Shown here: piece by piece, positions 49,150 through 57,623 of the stretch
How the letters are laid out: each line of letters begins with the position of its first letter
Position numbering within the stretch: position 1 is the stretch's first letter
NCBI RefSeq assembly: GCF_000424465.1
Contig: NZ_KE384194.1
Location: forward strand, 15,145-79,144
DNA from: Butyrivibrio hungatei NK4A153
Lineage (GTDB): Bacteria; Bacillota; Clostridia; Lachnospirales; Lachnospiraceae
Length of the DNA: 64,000 nt
Reading direction: 5' to 3'
Position numbers and translations under genes: made by a program
The notes under the pieces: model-generated
What the model was told of the DNA's origin: nothing
What the model saw: only the letters and a program-made list of their open reading frames with translations
The model's database searches: none

Positions 49150-50360
49150 TCTGCCTCTTCATTCTCGTCATTTACTTCCGATTTCCAATAATCTCCGTTC
49201 GCAATTCTCTCACGAATCTTATCTTCACCGAGAGAGAGTTCTTCCATCCAGAGGTCATAAGACTTCTTCCAGGAATTGTAATTGCGGCCGTGTCTTCTGT
49301 CATGTTTGCCAAGTTTGCCTGTCTTAACATAGTTCTCTGACAGGTAATCTTCAAACCACACGGTCACCTTATCGGCGCCGACAATATTTGTATGAGTTCC
49401 GCCGTCTTTGTAATCGGTAGCCTCATCAAAGCCAATCTCATCTAGATGCTGATTCATATCAAGGAAATTGTAGCCTCTCTCTGTCACATAATCCCTGATG
49501 TAATTGATTTTCTTTTGCTCCTCTTCGCTTACGGTAAACGGAGTGATAATAAAGAGCGCATCCTTATTATGCTTATTAAGACATGAAATAAGATCCGCCA
49601 AATATTCTTCCTGCTCAGCAGGCATCTTCACTACATCCGTAGCATTATGGCAATTCTCTTTTTCCGCAGGTCCAACCTCATCAGAAGACGTAAAACCTTT
49701 CAGATCATCAGGATACTCATAAAAAAACGTACGTAGCTGGCTCCACATTACAAGCGTCTTCCAATTTGAATGATACTTAAAAATATCAAAGTAAAAGTTA
49801 ATGCGTTTCATATCCTCATTAACTTTGCCATCATCGTCACTCTCAGCATTCTCTGCATCATCTTCATCATTCTCAGAATCTTCTGCATCATCTGCATAAT
49901 CTTCATCTACCATCGCATTTATGGCGCGAATCCTGTTAAGAGAATACTTCATGTTATCCGTAACTTCCCTTGTGTGACCCATGTGCTTATCTTTATCTGC
50001 ATTTATAAGTTGCTCATCCTCTGCCTGCCACATCTTCATCTCAAAGATAAAAAGATCCGGATCCTGCGTCTTAAGAGCCTCTTCCACAAGATACTTTGCT
50101 GCAACAGGTCTTTGCATATTTGTAGAAAGCGGATACATGGTTATCCCCATATCCCCGTAGATTCTTGGTGTAGCAATACAATAAGGAACAGGACTTGAAC
50201 CGATAATAACAGCATCTATCGTATTCTTTTTTTCCGCATAAAAACCGACAAACCTATCCTTCGCATCACTGGGGGTTCTGATACAGTAAGTGATATGAGG
50301 GATAAGCCACATAACCGCCACTATGAAAATTATTATCTTAAATATCTGTTTCTTACTCAT
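49146..50360 (-). CDS. Membrane-anchored SGNH-like protein, MBOAT partner
   Basis: 404 residues. One N-terminal membrane segment (IFKIIIFIVAVMWLIPHI) leads to an SGNH-hydrolase-like domain: nucleophile block VIIGSSPVPYC (Ser55/56) and the C-terminal DGGTHTNIVGAD with the catalytic Asp/His pair. A strongly acidic insertion (about 152-180, Asp/Glu/Ala/Asn repeats) interrupts it. Genes of this type follow MBOAT genes, as dltD follows dltB, and complete acyl transfer on the outer face. It lies 78 bases after the MBOAT gene. Confidence 0.8.
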   Translation of the reverse strand: MSKKQIFKIIIFIVAVMWLIPHITYCIRTPSDAKDRFVGFYAEKKNTIDAVIIGSSPVPYCIATPRIYGDMGITMYPLSTNMQRPVAAKYLVEEALKTQDPDLFIFEMKMWQAEDEQLINADKDKHMGHTREVTDNMKYSLNRIRAINAMVDEDYADDAEDSENDEDDAENAESDDDGKVNEDMKRINFYFDIFKYHSNWKTLVMWSQLRTFFYEYPDDLKGFTSSDEVGPAEKENCHNATDVVKMPAEQEEYLADLISCLNKHNKDALFIITPFTVSEEEQKKINYIRDYVTERGYNFLDMNQHLDEIGFDEATDYKDGGTHTNIVGADKVTVWFEDYLSENYVKTGKLGKHDRRHGRNYNSWKKSYDLWMEELSLGEDKIRERIANGDYWKSEVNDENEEAE

Positions 50361-50438
50361 AGTTTTTTATCTGAAATCCTTATAAACCAACAACCTATAA
50401 TACTTCCCTTAATTGCATGCAAACCGCACTATTAAAAC

Positions 50439-52013
50439 TTAGAAGTCATCATATATCGAATCCGCAGGATTAAATCCCGGTCCGTACTCGGCAAGTAAAA
50501 GTACTGTGAAAAACAGTGCAAAATACACAATCCATCTGACCACAAGCTTCTTGGACGCAATATACTCCCTTAAGTTTGAATATCCTTCAAATCTGCTGCC
50601 TGTGATCTTACCGTCACGCGATAGCTCCATTCTGTACTGAATAGTTGAAACCGTAATGAGCACCGCAAGTGATACAAGCAGCACTCCCCACTCGTAAATG
50701 CTTAGTCCGAGATTAAGCAAACTTCCATCAACAAAGATCTGCGGATTAAACGTACTCACGCTTCTTTTAAGCAATCCAAGCGCATGCGGAATACTCTTTG
50801 ATCTAAAGAACAGATCTCCGATGCATACAAAGAAAAATGTTCTCACAACCCTGAATCCGTTTGCAAATTTACTCTGCAGATTGATGTGCATCTTCTTTTC
50901 AAAAATCCATGTAAAGAACGGAAGTGTCACTTCTCCGAGCACGATATATGCCCAGTGCAAAAGACCTGAACCGATAACAAAAGTTGCCTCTCCTCCGTGC
51001 CATAAACCTACAGAAAACCATAAGATGAACATTGCAACGTAAGTAGTGAGCTGCTTACCTTTCTTTTTACCAAAGACTTTCTTAAGCGTTTTTCCAAGTC
51101 CCATTATCATCTTGGTACGAAGAAGCGGGTAAAAGACATTGTCCTTCATCCAGATTCCGAGCGTAGCGTGCCACCTTCTCCAATACTCGCTTATGTTCTT
51201 AGCAAAGAAAGGAGTCGTAAAGTTTTCTGGAAGAATGATTCCAAGCATCTCGGACAAACCGATCACAATATCTATTCCACCCGAAAAATTCGTATATAAC
51301 TCAAAAGCAAAACACACAGTACCCAGCCAGATATATGCTCCCGTGTACTCTGCATCAATGGCGTAAATCTTATCAACAACAGTGCGAAGTCTCTGCGAGA
51401 TAACAAGCATCTTAAAGAAGCCCCAGAGCATTCTCTGCGCTCCGAATGTAAGATTCTTAAAATCAGCTTTGTGATATTCAAACAACTGCCCACTGTGTTC
51501 ACGGGTTTTTATAATAGGTCCCTGAACCACAAGCGGAAAGAACACACCGATGAGAGTTGTCTCAAGAAGGCTGTCCCTTCTTACTCCGATGCCGTTATAA
51601 ACTTCAATAAAGTATCCCAAAAGAATAAAAGTATAGAATGAAAGTCCCGTAGGAGGTTTAATACCGCCACCTGTTATGAACTTATAGAACTTAAACACGA
51701 TAAGTATTCCAAGAAGAACAACAAGCTCCGCAACAAGAATCAGCCTTCTTTTTAGAAGCTCTTTTTCTTCTGTCCCGGCCAAAAGCTTTAAAAGCCCCCA
51801 TGTCGTAAACGAGGCTGCAAGCGGAAATACAATCTGCACATAGTTCCCATTTACGGAAAACAAATAGAAGATGATGCTCGCAAATAAAAGCACCACCCAC
51901 TGACCTCTTTTTTTGAACAAAAGAGGAATCGTATAATATGCAATTAACACAAGTGCAAAAAAGCACAGAAAATAAAACGAAGTTATACCCATAAAAAATC
52001 TTTCATATAACAC
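50439..52013 (-). CDS. MBOAT-family O-acyltransferase (DltB/AlgI-like)
   Basis: 524 residues with about 11 membrane segments. The family motifs are present: SFYTFILLGYFIEVY, SGGIDIVIGLSEMLGI, FFAKNISEYWRRWHATLG (His282) and LWFSVGLWHGGEATFVIG with the invariant active-site His339. MBOAT proteins pass an acyl group from a carrier on the inside to an acceptor outside. GTG 52013 with AAGGA nearby is given; Met at 51992 is an alternative. It stands downstream of FkbH and ACP genes and upstream of the SGNH partner. Confidence 0.92.
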   Translation of the reverse strand: MLYERFFMGITSFYFLCFFALVLIAYYTIPLLFKKRGQWVVLLFASIIFYLFSVNGNYVQIVFPLAASFTTWGLLKLLAGTEEKELLKRRLILVAELVVLLGILIVFKFYKFITGGGIKPPTGLSFYTFILLGYFIEVYNGIGVRRDSLLETTLIGVFFPLVVQGPIIKTREHSGQLFEYHKADFKNLTFGAQRMLWGFFKMLVISQRLRTVVDKIYAIDAEYTGAYIWLGTVCFAFELYTNFSGGIDIVIGLSEMLGIILPENFTTPFFAKNISEYWRRWHATLGIWMKDNVFYPLLRTKMIMGLGKTLKKVFGKKKGKQLTTYVAMFILWFSVGLWHGGEATFVIGSGLLHWAYIVLGEVTLPFFTWIFEKKMHINLQSKFANGFRVVRTFFFVCIGDLFFRSKSIPHALGLLKRSVSTFNPQIFVDGSLLNLGLSIYEWGVLLVSLAVLITVSTIQYRMELSRDGKITGSRFEGYSNLREYIASKKLVVRWIVYFALFFTVLLLAEYGPGFNPADSIYDDF

Positions 52014-52061
52014 GCATCCTTCTTATAAAACAGGCGCCTGCCACTAAATATAATTCTTTTA

Positions 52062-53951
52062 TTACTTGATCATATACTCTTTCTCATACCACTGCTGGAA
52101 CATAAGGATATACCATATCTGTATCCTGTAAATTCCGCGCTGTGTGAAGTCGGTCCAGATTTTCTCTACAACATCGGGATCAAGTATACCCTGCTGCCTT
52201 ATCTTATCTTTATCAAGAAGAGCTTCTGCCCACTGCCTTATTTTATCATCAAGGAGCCATTTGTCTATCGGAATCGAAAAACCTTTTTTCGGCCTGTTGA
52301 CCATCTCCTTGGGAACGTACTTATAGAGCACGTTTCGAAGAACCTGCTTTCCGACATTCCCTTCCCTTAAGTAATTCCTTGGAAGGCTCCACGCAAATTC
52401 AAGTATATCCCTGTCAAGCATCGGAACTCTCGTTTCAAGAGAGACCGCCATTGCCGTCCTGTCGACTTTGACAAGAATGTCATCGGGATGATAAACAAGC
52501 ATATCCATAAGCATCGCATTGTGACACGGATCTGCAAGAAGATTCGTATCCATCTCGGTATATTTGTATGAAAGAGATTTTGCACCGTTCTTAAGCGCAA
52601 TCTTTTTTACAATAGGATCACCCTCATGCTCAAGCCTGTGAACATCCCCGGGGCCTTTTGCTCCCATGTACATAGACTTAGCCATTCCGGCTTCGCTCTT
52701 TGAATATGGGCTGTTAAGCATAAGGATTGATGCGGGTTTTCTTATAAAGTACGGAAGTTTTCCAACCTTCCCCCACACTCTTTCAACAGACTCATAGGAT
52801 CTGTATCCCGCAAAAAGCTCATCTCCGCCGTCGCCCGAAAGCGATACGGTAACGTGCTTTCTTGTCATCTTACTAACAAGATATGTCGGAATCTGTGAAG
52901 AATCCGCAAAAGGCTCACCAAACATAAAGGAAAGCTGCGGAATTACTTCTTTTGCATCCTTCTCTGTTATATATTCCTCGGTATGGATTGTTCCCAGATG
53001 CCTTGCTATCTCGCCTGCCTGCTCGGCCTCGTTGAACTTCTTATCTTCCATTCCGACGGTAAATGTTCTTACCTTGCCGGGAGCAACGGACTGCATGAGC
53101 GCAACGATCGTGCTGCTGTCTATTCCCGCTGACAAAAAAGCTCCAAGCGGAACATCGGCAACCATCTGTCCTTTTATAGACTCTTTAAGAAGTCTCTCAA
53201 GTTCTTCCGCCGCCTCTTCCTTGCTACCTTTAAAAAGATTGCTCTGCCCTTTTACGGCAGTTTCCGTCATTGAAAAATAGCTCTTTGTCTCATAAGAAAG
53301 ATCGTCGACATTTACAGTCATGATACATCCCGCTTCTAGCTTATAGATGCCCTTGTAAATCGTATAGGGCGCAGGAATATATCCTTCTGTAAAATAAATA
53401 TCGAGAACCTCTGTGTTTATCTCATTATCAAAGCCTTCTATCACGCGAAGACAGCCGATATCCGAAGCAAATGCAAAAGCTCCGCCAACGTTTCCGTAGT
53501 ACAAAGGCTTTTCTCCGACTCTGTCTCTTGCAAAAGTGACGGTGTTTTTGTCCATATCATAGACGGCAATTCCGAACATTCCTTTGCACATTTTCAAAGT
53601 TTCTTCCATGCCGTAAGCATCTATCGATTCTATAAGAATTTCAGTATCGGAAGTTCCGTTAAATTCAGCAACTTTCCCCTCCGCGATAAGCTTGTCTTTT
53701 ACCACGGATGCATTGTAGATCTCGCCGTTATATGCGATAACTTTTCGTCCGGAATGTGACATCATGGGCTGAGCGCCCTTTTTGGATAAGTCCACAATAG
53801 AAAGGCGCCTATGTCCAAGCGCCACTTTCTCATCATCACTTATGTAAATTCCTTCATCGTCGGGACCTCTGTGAAGCATCCTGTCATTCATCTTTTTGAT
53901 GTTTCCTTTAAGGTCGCCTCTATACCCGATAAGTCCTGCTATTCCGCACAT
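52062..53951 (-). CDS. asnB: AsnB-type glutamine-dependent amidotransferase, copy 1
   Basis: 629 residues. The mature N-terminus has the catalytic Cys2 (MCGIAGLIGYRG), the glutaminase residues in NGEIYN and SDTEIL, and the synthetase domain with PP-loop LSAGIDSS and LSGDGGDELFAGY. It would make asparagine, or amidate a carboxylate such as a uronic acid, as AsnB homologues in glycan loci do. It overlaps the FkbH gene by 13 bases. A second AsnB is at 57624. Confidence 0.92.
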   Translation of the reverse strand: MCGIAGLIGYRGDLKGNIKKMNDRMLHRGPDDEGIYISDDEKVALGHRRLSIVDLSKKGAQPMMSHSGRKVIAYNGEIYNASVVKDKLIAEGKVAEFNGTSDTEILIESIDAYGMEETLKMCKGMFGIAVYDMDKNTVTFARDRVGEKPLYYGNVGGAFAFASDIGCLRVIEGFDNEINTEVLDIYFTEGYIPAPYTIYKGIYKLEAGCIMTVNVDDLSYETKSYFSMTETAVKGQSNLFKGSKEEAAEELERLLKESIKGQMVADVPLGAFLSAGIDSSTIVALMQSVAPGKVRTFTVGMEDKKFNEAEQAGEIARHLGTIHTEEYITEKDAKEVIPQLSFMFGEPFADSSQIPTYLVSKMTRKHVTVSLSGDGGDELFAGYRSYESVERVWGKVGKLPYFIRKPASILMLNSPYSKSEAGMAKSMYMGAKGPGDVHRLEHEGDPIVKKIALKNGAKSLSYKYTEMDTNLLADPCHNAMLMDMLVYHPDDILVKVDRTAMAVSLETRVPMLDRDILEFAWSLPRNYLREGNVGKQVLRNVLYKYVPKEMVNRPKKGFSIPIDKWLLDDKIRQWAEALLDKDKIRQQGILDPDVVEKIWTDFTQRGIYRIQIWYILMFQQWYEKEYMIK

Positions 53952-55744
53952 ACTGTCTCCACGTCTATAACATTGTTTTTATTTGTATATCCATCAAGAT
54001 CAAGCTTGTAGGTCTTATTCCCCTCTTCATCTTCTTTCACAAGTTCAAATCCCTGTAAAGAATAGAAGTCCTTGACCATCTTATTCTTGGCTGTGGGATA
54101 ATAGTATCCGTAAACGGTCTTTATTCCCCTTTCACCCGCTTTCTTTGCAAGTTCATCCATCATGGCAAATTCCATATCTCTTTTTAAAACTCTACAGCTC
54201 ATAAGCCAGAGATCGATATGAAGTTCGTCGCCATCCTGCTTGCCTATCACAAGCGAAACTATTCCGTTATCTCCGAATTTATCCTCGAGACGACCGTAAA
54301 GTGTGATGTTGCTGCTGTCATTTGCAGTCTTCTCGATATCATCGGGAGTATATCTCTTTGTTGTAAGATTAAACTGATTGCTCTTGTTTGTAAGCTGGGC
54401 AATCCTTGGAATGTACATCTTTTCAAAAGGAGCTATGACAGCCTTCATCTCAAGAGACTTAAGGTACTCGCTGTAATCCTTGAAGCTCTCCTGAAGCTCT
54501 GTCCTCTTCCTGTTTGCCATGTACATCTCATTTCTTTTCCTGTCATCCTCAGAAATGGATGTTGTCTCAAAAAATCCCGAGTGATCGAGAATTCTTATAT
54601 AGTGCTCGGGAGTATCGATCTCAGGCGCATTCACCTTAGGAATCTGTCCCGTAACAATCGCTCTCTCAGCCGGATTGTCATCCACAAAGACAAGTGATTC
54701 CGGAAGCACATTGAGCTCTGAAGCAATCGCCTTCATATTCTCACTCTTGGGTTCCCAGTTTGCCTTTATGAATACAAAATCATCGGGTTTAAGCGCTCCG
54801 TCGGGATGATTAAGCCCCGCAAGTGCATTCTCTTCATCGTTCTTGGAATCAACCGCAAGAACGATACCAAGCTCCTTCTGAGCTTTGATATAATTCTGGA
54901 ATTCAAGATAAACCTGACCTAAACTGGTCTCCTGTCCTATCTCGATTCCGTCCGGACCGTCGTCGCCTACAACGCCGCCCCACAGTGTATTGTCGAGGTC
55001 AAGAACAAGTCCCTTCTTGTTCTTTCCGTAAATCGACTTGATTATATTTGCCACATTAAAACTGAGCGTAGGTATAGCCTGAATGCAGAGCGCATACTTG
55101 TACATATGCCATGCAAGAGGATCTGACCACGCATCAAGTCCGTAGCAGGTTGAAAGATAATTTATATCATTTATAAAAAAGCTTCCTTCATCTCCCGAAG
55201 CCTTTCCTGCATACTCGGAAAACATGAGATTAAGCCTGTTGATAAAAGAAAGCCTTCCGTGAATGTCATATCCGTCCCTGTTTCCCATAAGCCTGTAAAA
55301 AGGCGCCTCAAAATTATTCTGGATAATCGGACAATGATAGAGTTCATGCAGATTGTGCCACATCGTCTCAAAGTGCCTGAATGTATTATCAAGCTTATCC
55401 TGTACCGCTGCCTCGCTGTCATCCATAGTAGGATATTCGATAATATTCCTGTTACTTGTGTGGATAAAGATAATGTCAGGAGCAAACTCTTTTAACTCAT
55501 CCGAAGGAAACATGGCATCCTGCCAGTACTGTCCGTACTCAGATTCATAGAAAACAGGCTCTATATCATAGTTAAGCAAAAAGAGCTCCAGAATCCTAAT
55601 GATATCGTGAGTTGTGGAGCCTCCGAGCACCGCTATCTTTTTCTTTATCCTGTCCGAACCGTCAGCAAGAAGAGCCTTCTTTATCGACTTGGACTTTTTC
55701 ATTATGTAACTGTTGTCAAATGGATATTCCAGTTCTTTCATCAT
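53939..55744 (-). CDS. FkbH-like HAD-IIIC protein (acyl loading onto carrier protein)
   Basis: 601 residues in three parts. There is an N-terminal SGNH-like segment (KIAVLGGSTTHDIIRILELFL), the HAD-IIIC domain with nucleophile motif VLDLDNTLWGGVVGDDG (Asp249/Asp251) and FVDDNPAERAIV, and a C-terminal GNAT-like part (about 440-580, MMDELAKKAGERGIKTVYG). FkbH proteins take 1,3-bisphosphoglycerate, dephosphorylate it and attach the glyceryl group to an ACP. An ACP gene lies 1.6 kb upstream in the same unit. The start has GAGGA nearby. Confidence 0.88.
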   Translation of the reverse strand: MMKELEYPFDNSYIMKKSKSIKKALLADGSDRIKKKIAVLGGSTTHDIIRILELFLLNYDIEPVFYESEYGQYWQDAMFPSDELKEFAPDIIFIHTSNRNIIEYPTMDDSEAAVQDKLDNTFRHFETMWHNLHELYHCPIIQNNFEAPFYRLMGNRDGYDIHGRLSFINRLNLMFSEYAGKASGDEGSFFINDINYLSTCYGLDAWSDPLAWHMYKYALCIQAIPTLSFNVANIIKSIYGKNKKGLVLDLDNTLWGGVVGDDGPDGIEIGQETSLGQVYLEFQNYIKAQKELGIVLAVDSKNDEENALAGLNHPDGALKPDDFVFIKANWEPKSENMKAIASELNVLPESLVFVDDNPAERAIVTGQIPKVNAPEIDTPEHYIRILDHSGFFETTSISEDDRKRNEMYMANRKRTELQESFKDYSEYLKSLEMKAVIAPFEKMYIPRIAQLTNKSNQFNLTTKRYTPDDIEKTANDSSNITLYGRLEDKFGDNGIVSLVIGKQDGDELHIDLWLMSCRVLKRDMEFAMMDELAKKAGERGIKTVYGYYYPTAKNKMVKDFYSLQGFELVKEDEEGNKTYKLDLDGYTNKNNVIDVETVCAE

Positions 55745-55761
55745 AAAAAACTTATCCTCTA

Positions 55762-56973
55762 TTATCCTTCCATTATCTTATCAAAATACTTTTTCCACTT
55801 GGCATTGGTAACATCGGGACTGCATATTTCCTGAATCTTGGTAGCCTCTGCTCCGAGCTTCTCAGATAGTTCCTTATCTGACAGTACCTTTGTAATGGCA
55901 CGTGCCATAGCATCTTTGTCTCCAACGGGAACAAGAAGTCCGTTTACACCGTCATCAATTAGGTCTCTCGGTCCGCCGCAGGGACAATCCGTCGATATAC
56001 AGGGAAGTCCCAGTGACATCGCCTCAATAAGAGAATTCGGCATACCTTCATGATTGGATGCAAGTATGAAAAGCGCAGCCTTCTCGATATGCTCCGCCAC
56101 ATTGCTTACATTTCCCTTAAACTCAACTCTTTTTCTTATCCCAAGTTCGGATGCAAGCCTCTGAAGCTTAATGCTGTCCGGACCGTCTCCGTAAAAAACA
56201 AGTGAATAATCGGGAAAAGCTTCGCCTGCTGCGTCTTTAAACGCCCTCATTACCATTTCCTGATTTTTATTACTGTTAATCCTTGCAACCATCACAATCT
56301 TCTTCTCACGGTCGCCGATATAGCGTTTCCTGATAAAAGAAGGATTGAGCGAGTTTGGAAGTATTATACATTTCTTTTGAATATATTTGGGAAATTTGAC
56401 TTTTGCGCCTTTAGACTGGACAACAACGCCTGCCGCTTTTCCGAAAGTTGCAAGCATACCCGCTTTTAGCCCTCTGCTGCCGTACTCCATATCGGGATCT
56501 GCACGCACAGATACAACAACTTTTATTCCCTCTCTTGTAGCGGTTGAAAGAGCCATTATGTTGTTTTTTCCAAGGAAACTCAGTACCAGATCGGGTTTAA
56601 GGTCTTTCCAGATATTACGGAGTTTCTCGTATCTGTTCTTTAGATTTGCCGCTCTGCCTGCCTGTTCTTCTTTAAGAAGTGCGGAAAAGACTCTTCTGAT
56701 ACCGCCCTTTTCTCCGCCTTCAAGGTCAACCCACACAGGGTTTTCATCAAGATCTGCGACATGGACTGCATTGGGTGCCCCCGCGGGAACACGCTTCCAT
56801 GCTGCATGTTTTACTTCATATTCATTTGCCGCCAGATATGTAGTAACGAGAGTAACTTTATAACCCTGCTCAAAAAAATAATCGGCAAGATTAGACATTA
56901 CTCTCTCCGCTCCGCCCTTTTCGAGCGAACCTATATACATGGCGATATGTTTTTTATTCTCAGAATTCGACAA
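55762..56973 (-). CDS. GT4-family glycosyltransferase
   Basis: 403 residues, GT-B fold. N-terminal IAMYIGSLEKGGAERVMSNLADYF and C-terminal KIVMVARINSNKNQEMVMRAF, with FILASNHEGMPNSLIEAMSLGLPCISTDCPCGGPRDLI carrying the EX7E pair. It is close to the GT4 at 60355 in the last motif. The start overlaps the VOC gene stop by 14 bases. Confidence 0.92.
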   Translation of the reverse strand: MSNSENKKHIAMYIGSLEKGGAERVMSNLADYFFEQGYKVTLVTTYLAANEYEVKHAAWKRVPAGAPNAVHVADLDENPVWVDLEGGEKGGIRRVFSALLKEEQAGRAANLKNRYEKLRNIWKDLKPDLVLSFLGKNNIMALSTATREGIKVVVSVRADPDMEYGSRGLKAGMLATFGKAAGVVVQSKGAKVKFPKYIQKKCIILPNSLNPSFIRKRYIGDREKKIVMVARINSNKNQEMVMRAFKDAAGEAFPDYSLVFYGDGPDSIKLQRLASELGIRKRVEFKGNVSNVAEHIEKAALFILASNHEGMPNSLIEAMSLGLPCISTDCPCGGPRDLIDDGVNGLLVPVGDKDAMARAITKVLSDKELSEKLGAEATKIQEICSPDVTNAKWKKYFDKIMEG

Positions 56974-57349
56974 GTTCGATTATCCCCATACTGATATTAT
57001 TCAAAAAGGCAACTTTCTTGCCGTCTATACAAGGCGCGATAGTAGGCTCATGTATGACGGTGTAGTGTTTGCTCTCAAGCTCTTTTACAGCCTTGTCCAT
57101 ATCTTCCACTTCATAGCAAAAATGATAAGGGGTATTCTTAAAGCGCTTCAAAAGCGGATACATCGGGGAATTCTCTCCCATGGGCTCAATGAGCTCAACT
57201 CTGTAATCTCCGTTTTTCAGAAACTCGATCTTAATATCCCTTATCTCATCGTACTTGGTGGCCTGTTCAACTTCATAACCAAGCTCAAAAAATTTCTTTT
57301 CCGTCTTGTCTATGCTCTTGGCAAGGTATCCTACATGATGTATTTTCAT
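56960..57349 (-). CDS. VOC-family (glyoxalase/epimerase-like) protein
   Basis: 129 residues from ATG 57349. Two beta-alpha-beta-beta-beta modules: IHHVGYLAKSIDKTEKKFFELGYEVEQAT and TPYHFCYEVEDMDKAVKELESKHYTVIHEP. The metal ligands expected for methylmalonyl-CoA epimerase (His4/His5, Glu in VELIEP, His in YHFCYE, Glu in GIIELVEF) appear to be present. It lies between the ACP and a GT4, so it may act on the carrier-bound or sugar-bound acid; the substrate is unknown. Only four bases separate it from the ACP stop. Confidence 0.8.
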   Translation of the reverse strand: MKIHHVGYLAKSIDKTEKKFFELGYEVEQATKYDEIRDIKIEFLKNGDYRVELIEPMGENSPMYPLLKRFKNTPYHFCYEVEDMDKAVKELESKHYTVIHEPTIAPCIDGKKVAFLNNISMGIIELVEF

Positions 57350-57353
57350 CTTA

Positions 57354-57599
57354 TTATCCCTGTAATTTGCTGATGATAATGTCTGCCATCTCACCTACAT
57401 TTTTCATGGATACGATCTGTCCCATGTTGAATTTGATATCAAACTCCTGCTCAATGGCATTTATAAGATTGATGTGCTCAAGTGAATCCCATCCGTCTAC
57501 GTCTGCTGCCGTTGTAGCATCTTCAACGGTGATGTCGTCATCTTCGAAAACATCTCTGAACACTTCGTTTAATTTCTCAAATACTTCTTCTCTTGTCAT
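57354..57599 (-). CDS. Acyl carrier protein
   Basis: 81 residues, acidic four-helix ACP. The phosphopantetheine site is VDGWDSLEHI with Ser39, and helix 3 reads IEQEFDIKFNMGQIVSM. It is distinct from the housekeeping fatty-acid ACP, whose usual neighbours (fabF, fabD) are absent. GAGGAG precedes ATG 57599. Its position among FkbH, VOC and MBOAT genes suggests it carries the acyl group used to decorate the glycan. Confidence 0.92.
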   Translation of the reverse strand: MTREEVFEKLNEVFRDVFEDDDITVEDATTAADVDGWDSLEHINLINAIEQEFDIKFNMGQIVSMKNVGEMADIIISKLQG

Positions 57600-57623
57600 T
57601 TATTTCTCCTCTTTTCACTTCTG